Shown in pieces: positions 25,501 to 32,626 of a DNA stretch of 64,000 nt. Made by a program: the position numbers and the translations under genes. The notes beneath the pieces are model-generated. The model made no database searches, was not told where the DNA came from, and saw only the letters and a list, made by a program, of their open reading frames with translations. Positions within the stretch are counted from its first letter, which is position 1, and each line of letters begins with the position of its first letter. The DNA comes from Paenibacillus assamensis DSM 18201 (GTDB taxonomy: Bacteria > Bacillota > Bacilli > Paenibacillales > Paenibacillaceae): assembly GCF_000422445.1 (NCBI RefSeq), contig NZ_KE383839.1, forward strand, positions 66,321 to 130,320, given 5' to 3'.

Positions 25501-27716
25501 GTAAATATGGTGCCAGCAGGAGTTCCAGGGGGCACCAAGAATGGAGCCGTGAACGTCTGAGATTCGCCAATGTTCAATATAGGGATAACTTGAGCAAAGC
25601 CTATTAAATCATCTTTAATCGTGACATTTGTGATTGGTGCGTTGGACGTATTTGTCACGGAAAGCGTATAAGTGACCATATCTCCAGGTGCGACACTAAT
25701 TCGATCTACTGTCTTTGCTACAGCCAAGTTGAAGATTGGTAGTACATTGAATTGGGTCGTATCATTTGTTGGAGGCGTCTGATCGGAAGTTCCGGTAGCG
25801 ACATTGTTAATAACTGTGCCAGCCGGTGTATTGGGCGGTACGATAAATTGAGCGTTAAGGGTTACGGTTGCAGCAGCAGGTAAGCTCGACAATATATCGA
25901 TAAGGCCCAAGGTTGAGTCCTCAATACGTACGTTTGTTAAAGCAAAGCTGTTCGGATTAGTGACCTTAAATGTGTAAAGGACGATATCGCCAGGGAATGC
26001 CGTTTGTTGTGAAGCTATTTTGGAAAGGAGAAGAATGCCTGGTGAGGCAACTTCTAAAATATAATCTTCTACTTCTCCATCCGATGCAGGCCCTAAGCTC
26101 CTCGTATCTTCTGCTGTTGGTGATGCATTTTGATTGACCAAATTGTCTGTAGTCAGTCTTAATCTCACAAAGGTTTGACCAGGAATTAACGAAACACCTA
26201 CAGGTACAGTAAAAGTAATTGGAATCGTTTGCGTACCAGCGAGAGAGGGGACGATCTGAACGAGTGATGCTTCGTTGCCTTCGAATACCCCGTTTGCATT
26301 GAAATCGACCCATCCATACAAATTAGCAGCTATTCCAGTGTTATTCGTTACCCTTACATTCAATGAATAACTAGTTGCATCTTGTGCAAGAACGGGCAAT
26401 GGAACGGTTAAAGCGTCATCTTGAATGCCTTTTGGAATATCATCGCCTGTAGCTGTTGAATTTTGAAGTGCATCTAGCTCAGTCGTTATTTGTGTGCCTA
26501 GGAATAGGGCGTTGGTTGTTTGATGGCGAGGTCCATTGTTACCAAGCAAGGTAGAATAATCATTCGGTGCATTCCCTGCTGCTGTATCTGGAGCATCTCC
26601 AAAGTCAACGCCTACCGTTGCAAATGGGCAGAGGGTCGCATCATTGAACTGTGTGATAACGGTCGTGGAGAATCGTGTTGAAGTTGCTGTATTTCCAGAA
26701 ATGATATATCGGTATACGCCCCCATTATTGTTCGCAATGGCATATATGGTACCCGTAGCATCAATAGCCAGTGCACCGAAGGAAGTAGTCGTTACAAGTG
26801 GAGTTGTCGTTAGACTGGTGACGGCTCCTGTAGTAGGTACAATCCGTTGTACAGGTCCTGTTGGTAAAATACCGTACAAATTTCCATCTGCTGGACGAAA
26901 TACCCAGTCACTAATAGTTGCCGTTCTGCTCAGGGCAATGCCAAAATTGCTAGTCTGTTCTTGAAACCCATTGGCAGGGTTAACGAGCTTTAAGTAAGTT
27001 GCGGAATTCGGACGGAGGTCGATGACATAAAATCTTGTTCCATCATTGATATAAATATATAGAAATCCATTCAAGTCAAATGTACCGTTGTTATATCCGT
27101 CTGCAGGCAATCCGGGTGGCAGTGGGGACAGTATCGTTACATTGCCATTACGATCGACACGAACAATATGATTCGTAGTTTGTTCATATCCATAAACGTA
27201 ATTGTCTAGTGGGTTGTATCCAATCGCGTTGACTTCTAGCGCTGGATTTAAGAGGCCTTGCGAAATAGCTGCCCCGGTCACAAGGTTAATATTAAACCAT
27301 TCCGTAGGGCGCCCTGAAAATTGAACCATCGTCGTCGTACAGAATAAAGGATTATTGGTCGTGTCATGGCTGAAATTTTGGTTGGCTATAACCGCATTTC
27401 CAGTCACTTGAGCGGCAGTAACCACGATGGTTAGCTTCCTTGGTCCATTGGATACCGTAAATCCAGTAGGTTGCGTGAACGTGGTAGGAGGGCATGTCAA
27501 TCCGGGGTCAGCGACCGTTTCATAAACGGTATAAGTACCGGCAGTCGTTATCGTAAAGCTGTAGTTACCGTTTGCATCTGTAATCGTGGAAGCACAAGTT
27601 CCACCTGTGTTGTTGAAAAGCACGACAAATACGTTAGGTATGCCCGGTTCTCCGGCATTAAAGACACCGTTATGGTTTAAGTCGTTAAACACGATTCCTG
27701 TAATCGTCGCTGGCAT
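22587..27716 (-). CDS. Giant repeat protein: SdrD B-like domain, propeller-like region and 11 DUF11 repeats
   Basis: A 1709-residue protein. Residues 1-90 are an SdrD/Cna B-like domain (VFNDLNHNGVFNAGEPGIPN). About 120-360 is a repeat-rich, propeller-like region (GYNPLDNYVYGYEQ), and GEVEDY near 555 ends a cell-surface type domain. From about 565 come eleven repeats of about 105 residues with the pattern KTV-x-PGDTVTYT-x-TNTGN-x-LTNV; the eleventh is divergent. There is no signal peptide, LPXTG or transmembrane anchor. That fits spore coat or exosporium proteins, which are deposited from the mother cell, better than sortase-anchored adhesins. AAGGAGAAAGGAG precedes ATG 27716. A sigma-K-like promoter is upstream. 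Confidence 0.85.
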   Translation of the reverse strand: MPATITGIVFNDLNHNGVFNAGEPGIPNVFVVLFNNTGGTCASTITDANGNYSFTITTAGTYTVYETVADPGLTCPPTTFTQPTGFTVSNGPRKLTIVVTAAQVTGNAVIANQNFSHDTTNNPLFCTTTMVQFSGRPTEWFNINLVTGAAISQGLLNPALEVNAIGYNPLDNYVYGYEQTTNHIVRVDRNGNVTILSPLPPGLPADGYNNGTFDLNGFLYIYINDGTRFYVIDLRPNSATYLKLVNPANGFQEQTSNFGIALSRTATISDWVFRPADGNLYGILPTGPVQRIVPTTGAVTSLTTTPLVTTTSFGALAIDATGTIYAIANNNGGVYRYIISGNTATSTRFSTTVITQFNDATLCPFATVGVDFGDAPDTAAGNAPNDYSTLLGNNGPRHQTTNALFLGTQITTELDALQNSTATGDDIPKGIQDDALTVPLPVLAQDATSYSLNVRVTNNTGIAANLYGWVDFNANGVFEGNEASLVQIVPSLAGTQTIPITFTVPVGVSLIPGQTFVRLRLTTDNLVNQNASPTAEDTRSLGPASDGEVEDYILEVASPGILLLSKIASQQTAFPGDIVLYTFKVTNPNSFALTNVRIEDSTLGLIDILSSLPAAATVTLNAQFIVPPNTPAGTVINNVATGTSDQTPPTNDTTQFNVLPIFNLAVAKTVDRISVAPGDMVTYTLSVTNTSNAPITNVTIKDDLIGFAQVIPILNIGESQTFTAPFLVPPGTPAGTIFTNLTTATSNETPPTSDTATIVVTPIPTVFIIKSVTPQIAAPGDTVTYTITASNAGNETLTNVRIVDPTLGIDQTFDTVEPGDSVILTVPFDIPITAVQGDTIVNVATVTSNQTGPSQADAVVAVLGQPGIVLIKTVSPAEAAIGSTVTYTFEVTNTGNTALSNVLLTDPLLGLSQTIGTIAVGDSQTITFPFVVPSGATSPFNNIATVTGSFDSQTVQDSDDASLVVLQPDFIVSKAVDQAQANPGDTVNFTLTITNTGTLVLTNVVVSDPLLSINNTIASLAPGASVTKTIPFVIPSNAAGGSIITNVVTVTPAEIPPKEATTTVTVNNAAAIAITKTPDRDNALPGELITYTITVTNTGNVDLTNVNVRDPLLGLNTILPALAVGQSMSLTPTFTVPADAAIGNVIVNTVLAVSDQTDSVTATAKVLVNPLPPIITIVKTADRLTAAPGETVTYSITVSNLGTVVLTNVLLTDDILGINQELGTLNPGQSQTLPFQFTIPANAANGSVIVNTAVVVSDQTNPEEGTATVTVDPSPSLQVTKTIDPLQAAPRQTVTATIVVQNTGNVSLTNVVITDPTLSFSSVLLSLPAGSSISIPIPFEIPNVPAGTILTNTATATSNETGPSSSTASLTVLPALQLSLVKRVEPSVASPGETVTFTFEIRNTTGVPITNVRFVDDFLGIDKTVDFLPADFFIILSRTFTVPADAVGGTVLTNTAVLSSDQTEPISATAEVTVASLPRLDISKTVFPPIALPGQTVFFQARGVNTGNVPLSNIRYSDPLLGLNGTVIFQDIGAAVTLIIPFTVPSTAVPGETIVNTAFVDSAQTGPLSTSVGVRVAVLPITVTKKSDANKIFVGDKVKFRITVTNTGSIAANNVVLTDLLQQGTKLVQKTVKVDRRCIPDVNLEKGILLGTIAPGQSVQVSFEVKQVCLPRIDKVRNFATVSFQLGSLPRRFTVDSNTVIVNVEEHHE

Positions 27717-27813
27717 CTTGCAGTTTCGCTCCTTTCTCCTTGCAGCAATTCTAACTGCACAATCCGCTGATCAACTATTACATCACTCCGCATTCGCCTA
27801 TTCGTACTGTGGA

Positions 27814-27841
27814 TATTATATGCGGGCTTATGTTTTACTGT
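27814..27841 (-). promoter_or_regulatory. Candidate sigma-K promoter of the giant repeat gene
   Basis: On the minus strand AC, 17 bp, then CATATAATA matches the sigma-K consensus AC-N16/17-CATANNNTA. It lies about 100 bp before the start codon. The consensus is short, so this is suggestive only. The rest of 27717-28111 shows no convincing gene. Confidence 0.35.
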
Positions 27842-28111
27842 GTCTCTTTTCTATTTCTACACAGTCAAGGCGGCAATTCAGCAACTGGATCTATCAGCGA
27901 AAGTACTTGCAGTCTCATCGAACGGTCATTTCGGTAGACTTGCCTGAGTTGTTCTTACGATGTTCGATTCCGTCGTTTCAGCATATTCGAATAAAAATAA
28001 ACAACGAACTACCAGTGGGGAGTGGCAGTTGGTTGTTTCATTGCGGGGGATATCAATTGTCTACTATAGTGGGGAGTATGAATAATGAGAGAGTGGGGAC
28101 GGTTCTGCTAT

Positions 28112-29134
28112 TTATTTAACAATCTTTTTAATCCATTCATTATTTACCACGGACTGGAAGTCTAGCTTTTTCTTAATAAAGCCATGCTCCAACAATTGAT
28201 CAGCAGATTGCTGTTGGGCTCGCAGCACTTCGTCGGTGTATCCAGACACGGTGAATGATAAATTCGCCACGAGAGATTTCATAATATCTTTCGGTATTTT
28301 CACTCGATTGGCGAAGATTTCAGCCGTTTCTTCTTGATTTGCGTTCATCCAGTCGATGGCTTTTTTGTATGACTTTAAGAAAGCAGTAACGACTTCAGGA
28401 TGTTCGTTAAGAAACTCGGTACGGCCGATCAAGGAGGAAGGGGCTAATACGTTGTCTTCGTCCCATGCGATCGTGCGAGCCTTACTCGTTTTGGTCAAAT
28501 TCGTTATATGGGGGTCCCAAGTTCCCCATGCATCTAATTGTCCGCTGGCAAACGCAGCTGCGCCATCATCTGGCTGCAGGTTAATAAGTTCGACATCATC
28601 GATTGATAGGCCGTATTTAGCGAGAACTTTTAGAAGATAGACGTGTGCCGTTGTACCTTTGGCGAGTCCTACTTTCTTTCCTTTTAAGTCCTTTACACTT
28701 TGAATGGGACTATCTGGAGGAACGAGAATGGCGTTAAACTTGGCTCCTTTGGACAGTAAAGCGATTACTTGAAAAGGCAGCCCAGCCGATGCGCCGCTAA
28801 TCGTCGCTCCATCACCGAGAAGGGACAGATCCACACGTTTCGCAGACAATGATTCAAGTATAGGAGGACCATTGGAAAATTCGCTCCATACGACCTCTGC
28901 ATTCAGTGCTTTAAATTCCTCTTCCAGCCAACCTTTATTTTTTAAAATGACAAGTGCGTTAAGGCTTCCATTGATGGCTACATTGACCTTGATTTTTTCC
29001 TTGGCTGGTGTACCATCAGCAGCTGTAGAACTAGCCTTGTTGCCGCCGGTATCTGAGCAGCCAGCCGCGAGGATAAGAAGTAGCACTGCGAAACTGATGA
29101 CATAGGCAGCTTTAACTTGCTTAGATGTTTTCAT
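28112..29134 (-). CDS. ssuA: Sulfonate/taurine ABC transporter substrate-binding lipoprotein (SsuA-like)
   Basis: A 340-residue lipoprotein. A signal peptide ends in the lipobox LAAGC near residue 24, followed by a linker rich in S/T/G and a periplasmic-binding fold of the SsuA/NitT-TauT type (VNVAINGSLNALVILKNKGW, LKGKKVGLAKGTTAHVY, LDAWGTWDPH). It captures the substrate outside the membrane for the SsuB/SsuC pair encoded on the other side of the divergent promoter region. The start ATG 29134 has GGAG nine bases upstream; the ATG three codons earlier overlaps that site. It follows the tauD-like gene by 52 bp in the same transcript. Confidence 0.88.
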   Translation of the reverse strand: MKTSKQVKAAYVISFAVLLLILAAGCSDTGGNKASSTAADGTPAKEKIKVNVAINGSLNALVILKNKGWLEEEFKALNAEVVWSEFSNGPPILESLSAKRVDLSLLGDGATISGASAGLPFQVIALLSKGAKFNAILVPPDSPIQSVKDLKGKKVGLAKGTTAHVYLLKVLAKYGLSIDDVELINLQPDDGAAAFASGQLDAWGTWDPHITNLTKTSKARTIAWDEDNVLAPSSLIGRTEFLNEHPEVVTAFLKSYKKAIDWMNANQEETAEIFANRVKIPKDIMKSLVANLSFTVSGYTDEVLRAQQQSADQLLEHGFIKKKLDFQSVVNNEWIKKIVK

Positions 29135-29186
29135 AGGCGGCATCTCCGTTTCTCATATCAAACGTTGCGTATTATGAACGTTGTAC

Positions 29187-30119
29187 TTAATAAGGTACGT
29201 CTCCAACGATGGACACTCTTTCTACGACACGACGATTCGGGAAGTAGTCAGATACGGCATAATGCTGAGTCGCTCGGTTATCCCAAAATGCAATCGTATT
29301 TGCTTCCCATTTATAGCGAATTTGATATTCAGGTGTATGTGCCTGCTGGAATAAATATTGAAGCAGTTGTTCGCTTTCTTCAGGCTCTAAGCCAACGATA
29401 CGAATGGTGAATGCTGCATTGACGTATAACGTTTTGCGGCCTGTTTCTGGGTGTGTCCGTACAATTGGATGTTCGGCAGCAGGGAACTCATCTTGTTTAA
29501 TAGCCAGCAATTCTGAAGAAAGGCGACGCCCGAAAGACGGAGTGAAATCATGTATCGCTGTCAGTCCGTCAATCTTCTCTTTGATGTCATCAGGTAAATT
29601 ATCATAGGCAGCAGCCGTATCTGCCCATAGCGTATCTCCGCCATATGTAGGGGCTTCGACGATGCGGAGCACAGCACCAAGCGCAGGGTTGAGGCGCCAT
29701 GTGACATCGGTATGCCATATATTTTCCATCCCGGTTACTTTCTCGTCTTTTGCAAAGCGGGCAATTGCTTCTTGATCGCCTTGCGGCAAGAAGGGATGGG
29801 ATTCTAATTCACCCCATTGTTTCGCGAATGCAACATGCTGCTCGCTTGTAATATCCTGATTGCGGAAGAAGAGTACCTTCCACTCGAGCAATGCACGGTT
29901 TATCTCTTCTTTTACTTCGGGAAGAAGGGGGTTTTTAAAATCAATTCCTTCAATCTCTGCACCAATGAGCGGACCGAGCGGCTTAAGCTGAAACAGGTTA
30001 TAAGGTAGACTTTCCTGTCCTTCGGGCAGACGATGCAGCTTACGGGCACCAGATACTTTATGTCTTTCAGGAAAATAGTCCCGGGATAACGTTTCAATAA
30101 TATCGATTTGCTGTGTCAT
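29187..30119 (-). CDS. tauD: TauD/TfdA-family Fe(II)/2-oxoglutarate dioxygenase
   Basis: An approximately 310-residue dioxygenase. The facial triad is visible: HTD in NIWHTDVTWR, and the distal His in WDNRATQHYAVSDY, with the 2-oxoglutarate-binding Arg in RRVVERVSI. It releases sulfite from taurine or another alkanesulfonate in the cytoplasm. The start is one of three tandem ATGs; I use the one at 30119 because TAGGAG is eight bases upstream. It is the first gene of tauD-ssuA and carries a long leader with the shared attenuator hairpin. The substrate chain length is not readable. Confidence 0.88.
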   Translation of the reverse strand: MTQQIDIIETLSRDYFPERHKVSGARKLHRLPEGQESLPYNLFQLKPLGPLIGAEIEGIDFKNPLLPEVKEEINRALLEWKVLFFRNQDITSEQHVAFAKQWGELESHPFLPQGDQEAIARFAKDEKVTGMENIWHTDVTWRLNPALGAVLRIVEAPTYGGDTLWADTAAAYDNLPDDIKEKIDGLTAIHDFTPSFGRRLSSELLAIKQDEFPAAEHPIVRTHPETGRKTLYVNAAFTIRIVGLEPEESEQLLQYLFQQAHTPEYQIRYKWEANTIAFWDNRATQHYAVSDYFPNRRVVERVSIVGDVPY

Positions 30120-30192
30120 CATCATCACTCCTAATCGTAAATAGTAGGTAACAGACGAGTTTGACTTGTTCAATAGTACGTAGTGTGGAAAA

Positions 30193-30257
30193 CAAAAAAA
30201 GATCCAACATACATGTGGTCAACATGTACGCTGAATCTCTGGTGGTCCAGTGGATTC
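30193..30257 (-). promoter_or_regulatory. Leader attenuator of the tauD operon (copy B of a shared RNA element)
   Basis: On the minus strand, GAATC-ca-CTGG-acca-CCAG-a-GATTC (30257-30233) can fold as a two-part hairpin. Its last five bases are also the base of a 16-bp terminator stem (30237-30222 with 30216-30201, three G-U pairs) followed by seven U (30200-30194). The two folds exclude each other. A further hairpin, TTCGTT/AACGAA (30292-30272), precedes the element. The start codon is about 75 nt downstream. Confidence 0.75.
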
Positions 30258-30319
30258 AATCCAGTATTGTTTTCGTTTCACTAGGTAACGAATAAGCCAG
30301 TCTATATTTGAATAGGGAA

Positions 30320-30348
30320 ATGATACCAACTGAGTTTCGGTGTGTCAA
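30320..30348 (-). promoter_or_regulatory. Sigma-A promoter of tauD-ssuA
   Basis: On the minus strand: TTGACA (30348-30343), 17-bp spacer, TATCAT (30325-30320). It predicts a leader of about 190 nt. Confidence 0.75.
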
Positions 30349-30386
30349 TAGTTAATTCAAATTAATCCGATTATAATACAAGGATA

Positions 30387-30415
30387 TTGACAGTGAGATA
30401 GGGCGATGCTAAAAT
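30387..30415 (+). promoter_or_regulatory. Sigma-A promoter of ssuB-ssuC
   Basis: TTGACA (30387-30392), 17-bp spacer, TAAAAT (30410-30415). It predicts a leader of about 140 nt carrying the attenuator. Confidence 0.78.
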
Positions 30416-30461
30416 CTCCAGAAACGAAGGGGCCATATACGATCAGAAGGGAATAATGATC

Positions 30462-30541
30462 GAATCGACTAGACGACTAGAGATTCATCAACGAGCAAGC
30501 CTGCTATTAGGCGGTTCTGTTGGTGAGTCTCATTTTTATTT
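30462..30541 (+). promoter_or_regulatory. Leader attenuator of the ssuB operon (copy A of the shared RNA element)
   Basis: GAATC-ga-CTAG-acga-CTAG-a-GATTC (30462-30486) has the same stem lengths, internal loop and tetraloop size as copy B. The 3' arm overlaps the 5' arm (30480-30492) of a 13-bp terminator stem that closes with 30519-30531 and is followed by ATTTTTATTTT. Another hairpin, CGATC/GATCG (30440-30462), precedes it. The ssuB start is 23 nt after the T tract. Confidence 0.75.
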
Positions 30542-30563
30542 TACGAAATAGGAGGAAGGACAT

Positions 30564-31334
30564 ATGCCGAATACGATGCTGGAATTGACTGCGTTGAACA
30601 AGACGTTCTACTCGTCAGACTATACGACGCATGTGCTGGATCATATTCATTTAACAATTGAGACAGGTGAATTTATAACGTTGATTGGACCGAGCGGCTG
30701 CGGCAAAAGCACTTTGCTCAAAATCATCGCCGGTCTAGACGTTGATTATACGGGGGAGGTACAGCTTGGGGGTGAGAAGGTGAATGCTCCTTCTCAAGAA
30801 AAAGGTTTTATTTTTCAAGAACATCGCTTATTCCCATGGCTGACGGTGGAGCAAAATATCGCGGCTGAGCTTTCGCTAAAGGATGCCTCTATTAAACAAA
30901 AAGTAGATGAGCTTATCTCGCTAGTAAAGTTGAGTGGCTTTGAAAAGAGTTATCCGAAGCAGCTCTCAGGCGGTATGTCACAACGTGTTGCTATTGCGCG
31001 GGCGCTGCTGCGGAATCCGAAGGTGCTGCTGCTGGATGAGCCTTTTGGTGCCTTAGATGCCTTTACCCGCAATCATATGCAGGAAGCTTTGCTTGATATT
31101 TGGAGAAGCAATCGCACGACTATGGTGCTTGTCACTCATGATATCGATGAATCGTTATTTTTATCGAATCGGGTCATTGTGCTGGATACGAAGCCTGGCA
31201 GAATTAAGGCAAGCATCCCGATTGATTTGCCTTATCCGCGCAAGCGCTCAGGTAAAGCTTTTCAAGAGCTGCGAGCGAAGCTTATTGCTCTATTGGAGCA
31301 TGAAACAGTCGATAAACAGGATTGGCAAATATAA
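30564..31334 (+). CDS. ssuB: Sulfonate ABC transporter ATPase (SsuB-like)
   Basis: A 256-residue ABC ATPase of the nitrate/sulfonate/taurine class. Walker [10 protein letters not shown] at about residues 41-49, Q-loop [11 protein letters not shown], signature [15 protein letters not shown], Walker [13 protein letters not shown] and H-loop VTHDIDES are all intact. AGGAGGAAGGACAT precedes the ATG. It is the first gene of the rightward sulfonate operon and works with the permease downstream and the lipoprotein of the leftward operon. Expression should depend on the leader attenuator immediately upstream. Confidence 0.9.
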   Translation: MPNTMLELTALNKTFYSSDYTTHVLDHIHLTIETGEFITLIGPSGCGKSTLLKIIAGLDVDYTGEVQLGGEKVNAPSQEKGFIFQEHRLFPWLTVEQNIAAELSLKDASIKQKVDELISLVKLSGFEKSYPKQLSGGMSQRVAIARALLRNPKVLLLDEPFGALDAFTRNHMQEALLDIWRSNRTTMVLVTHDIDESLFLSNRVIVLDTKPGRIKASIPIDLPYPRKRSGKAFQELRAKLIALLEHETVDKQDWQI

Positions 31335-31361
31335 CGTCAGAAGAATGGAGCGTCGATACCG

Positions 31362-32210
31362 ATGAGTAAAACATCCAATCATGCTATTCCCGCCGCAAAC
31401 CCGATTTCTCACCGTCCGTCGTGGAGTAGTAAAAAAGAGAAGAAAGCTAAGCTCAATCTCTCTATTTTTCGTGGAGCTTTGTTACCTGTTTCTGTTCTCT
31501 TAACTTGGCAGATTCTTAGTACGAATGAAATCATTCCGTCGCAATTGTTTCCACCGCCGTCGCTTATTTTTCAGACCTTTATCGAGATGATTTCCTCAGG
31601 AGAGTTGTTTCATCATTTAAAAATAAGTATTGTCCGAGCACTGTTGGGCTTCACAATCGGTGGCGTTAGCGGTCTATTAATTGGTCTGTTCGTAGGGATG
31701 TTCCAGCGGGCTGAGCAGTATATTAATCCAACCGTGCAAATGCTGCGTGCCATTCCGCTGCTAGCGATCACGCCATTGTTTATTTTATGGTTTGGGTTTG
31801 GTGAGTTGTCGAAGGTGCTGCTTATCTCGTTGGGAGCATTTTTCCCAATGTATGTGAACACCTTTCTTGGGGCTCGAAACGTGGATAGCAAGCTGTTCGA
31901 TGTCACGCGCGTGCTTGAGTTCAGTCGCGTCCAGCAAGTGACGAAGCTCGTTCTTCCATCTGCACTGCCCAATGTGCTGCTTGGCTTGCGGCTTTCGCTA
32001 AGTATCGCGTGGATGTGCTTGGTCGTGGCTGAACTGATGGGAGCAGATGCAGGAATCGGTTATCTCATTCAAGAAGCTCGCTCGTTTATGCGGACAGAGG
32101 TGATCTTTCTAGGTATTTTGCTGTTTGCAGCGGTAGGGAAGTTATCAGATTCGTTGGTGAGAGTGCTAGAGAGTTGGCTGCTGCATTGGCAGGATAATTA
32201 CAAGGGGTAG
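31362..32210 (+). CDS. ssuC: Sulfonate ABC transporter permease (SsuC-like)
   Basis: A 282-residue permease of the BPD_transp_1 family with about six membrane segments. The N-terminal cytoplasmic tail of about 30 residues is basic. The EAA loop is visible around NVDSKLFDVTRVLEFSRVQQVTKLVLPSALPNVLLG, where it contacts SsuB. It begins 27 bp after ssuB with GGAG upstream, and a strong terminator follows 40 bp after the stop. Confidence 0.9.
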   Translation: MSKTSNHAIPAANPISHRPSWSSKKEKKAKLNLSIFRGALLPVSVLLTWQILSTNEIIPSQLFPPPSLIFQTFIEMISSGELFHHLKISIVRALLGFTIGGVSGLLIGLFVGMFQRAEQYINPTVQMLRAIPLLAITPLFILWFGFGELSKVLLISLGAFFPMYVNTFLGARNVDSKLFDVTRVLEFSRVQQVTKLVLPSALPNVLLGLRLSLSIAWMCLVVAELMGADAGIGYLIQEARSFMRTEVIFLGILLFAAVGKLSDSLVRVLESWLLHWQDNYKG

Positions 32211-32250
32211 ATGCAAGTAGCAAAGGTAGCAAAGGTAAACAAGAAAGCCC

Positions 32251-32293
32251 AAAAATGCTCCCTTTTATTTGTAACTAGAAGGGAGCATTTTTG
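32251..32293. terminator. Terminator of ssuB-ssuC
   Basis: A 14-bp perfect stem (32251-32264 with 32279-32292) with flanking A and T runs. It can act in both directions. Confidence 0.85.
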
Positions 32294-32337
32294 TGGGGTT
32301 ATTTTATGAAAGAGGATGCACTTCTATCCGTTTAATG

Positions 32338-32471
32338 CTAACGGTTGTCACAGAGGCTATAAGATGGCGATCTACTTATTTTGAAAAGTAACGGTTGCCA
32401 GCGAGCTTATTTGTTGTTGGTAGCGATATCATTCACTATCACTGCTAAAATAAGCGCGCTCACGACCGCTA
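32338..32471. repeat. REP-like palindromic repeat cluster
   Basis: A unit near TAACGGTTGYCANMGAGSYTAT occurs at about 32338-32362 and 32389-32412, and again inverted at 32448-32471, so the last two copies can form a long imperfect hairpin. It lies in a 330-bp gene-free interval between ssuC and the convergent HpaB gene. It probably belongs to a dispersed intergenic family. Confidence 0.5.
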
Positions 32472-32626
32472 AAACTAGAAATTGAACGAATTCGCGTTAA
32501 TAACGTCAATGGCGATCGTTAGATGTTGGATGACAAGAACATAAACCCCTACCTAGGTCAATTCCCTTTAGTAGGAGCAAATGAGTTCGCCAAAGCGTCA
32601 AAATTGCAGCAACATCTTTACTCAGA

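Noticed and set aside
22762-27680. Several long plus-strand ORFs antisense to the giant repeat gene
   Set aside because: They are frame shadows caused by biased, repetitive coding sequence on the minus strand and show no start sites.
27586-28119. 177-codon plus-strand ORF crossing the start of the giant gene
   Set aside because: Much of it is antisense to the repeat gene, and the remainder has no RBS, domain or plausible composition.
30193-30541. T-box, SAM riboswitch (S-box) or BglG-type RAT in the sulfonate leaders
   Set aside because: The conserved T-box AGGGUGGNACCGCG, the S-box core and the RAT consensus are absent. Only the short paired hairpin and terminator are shared, so I describe it as an unnamed element.
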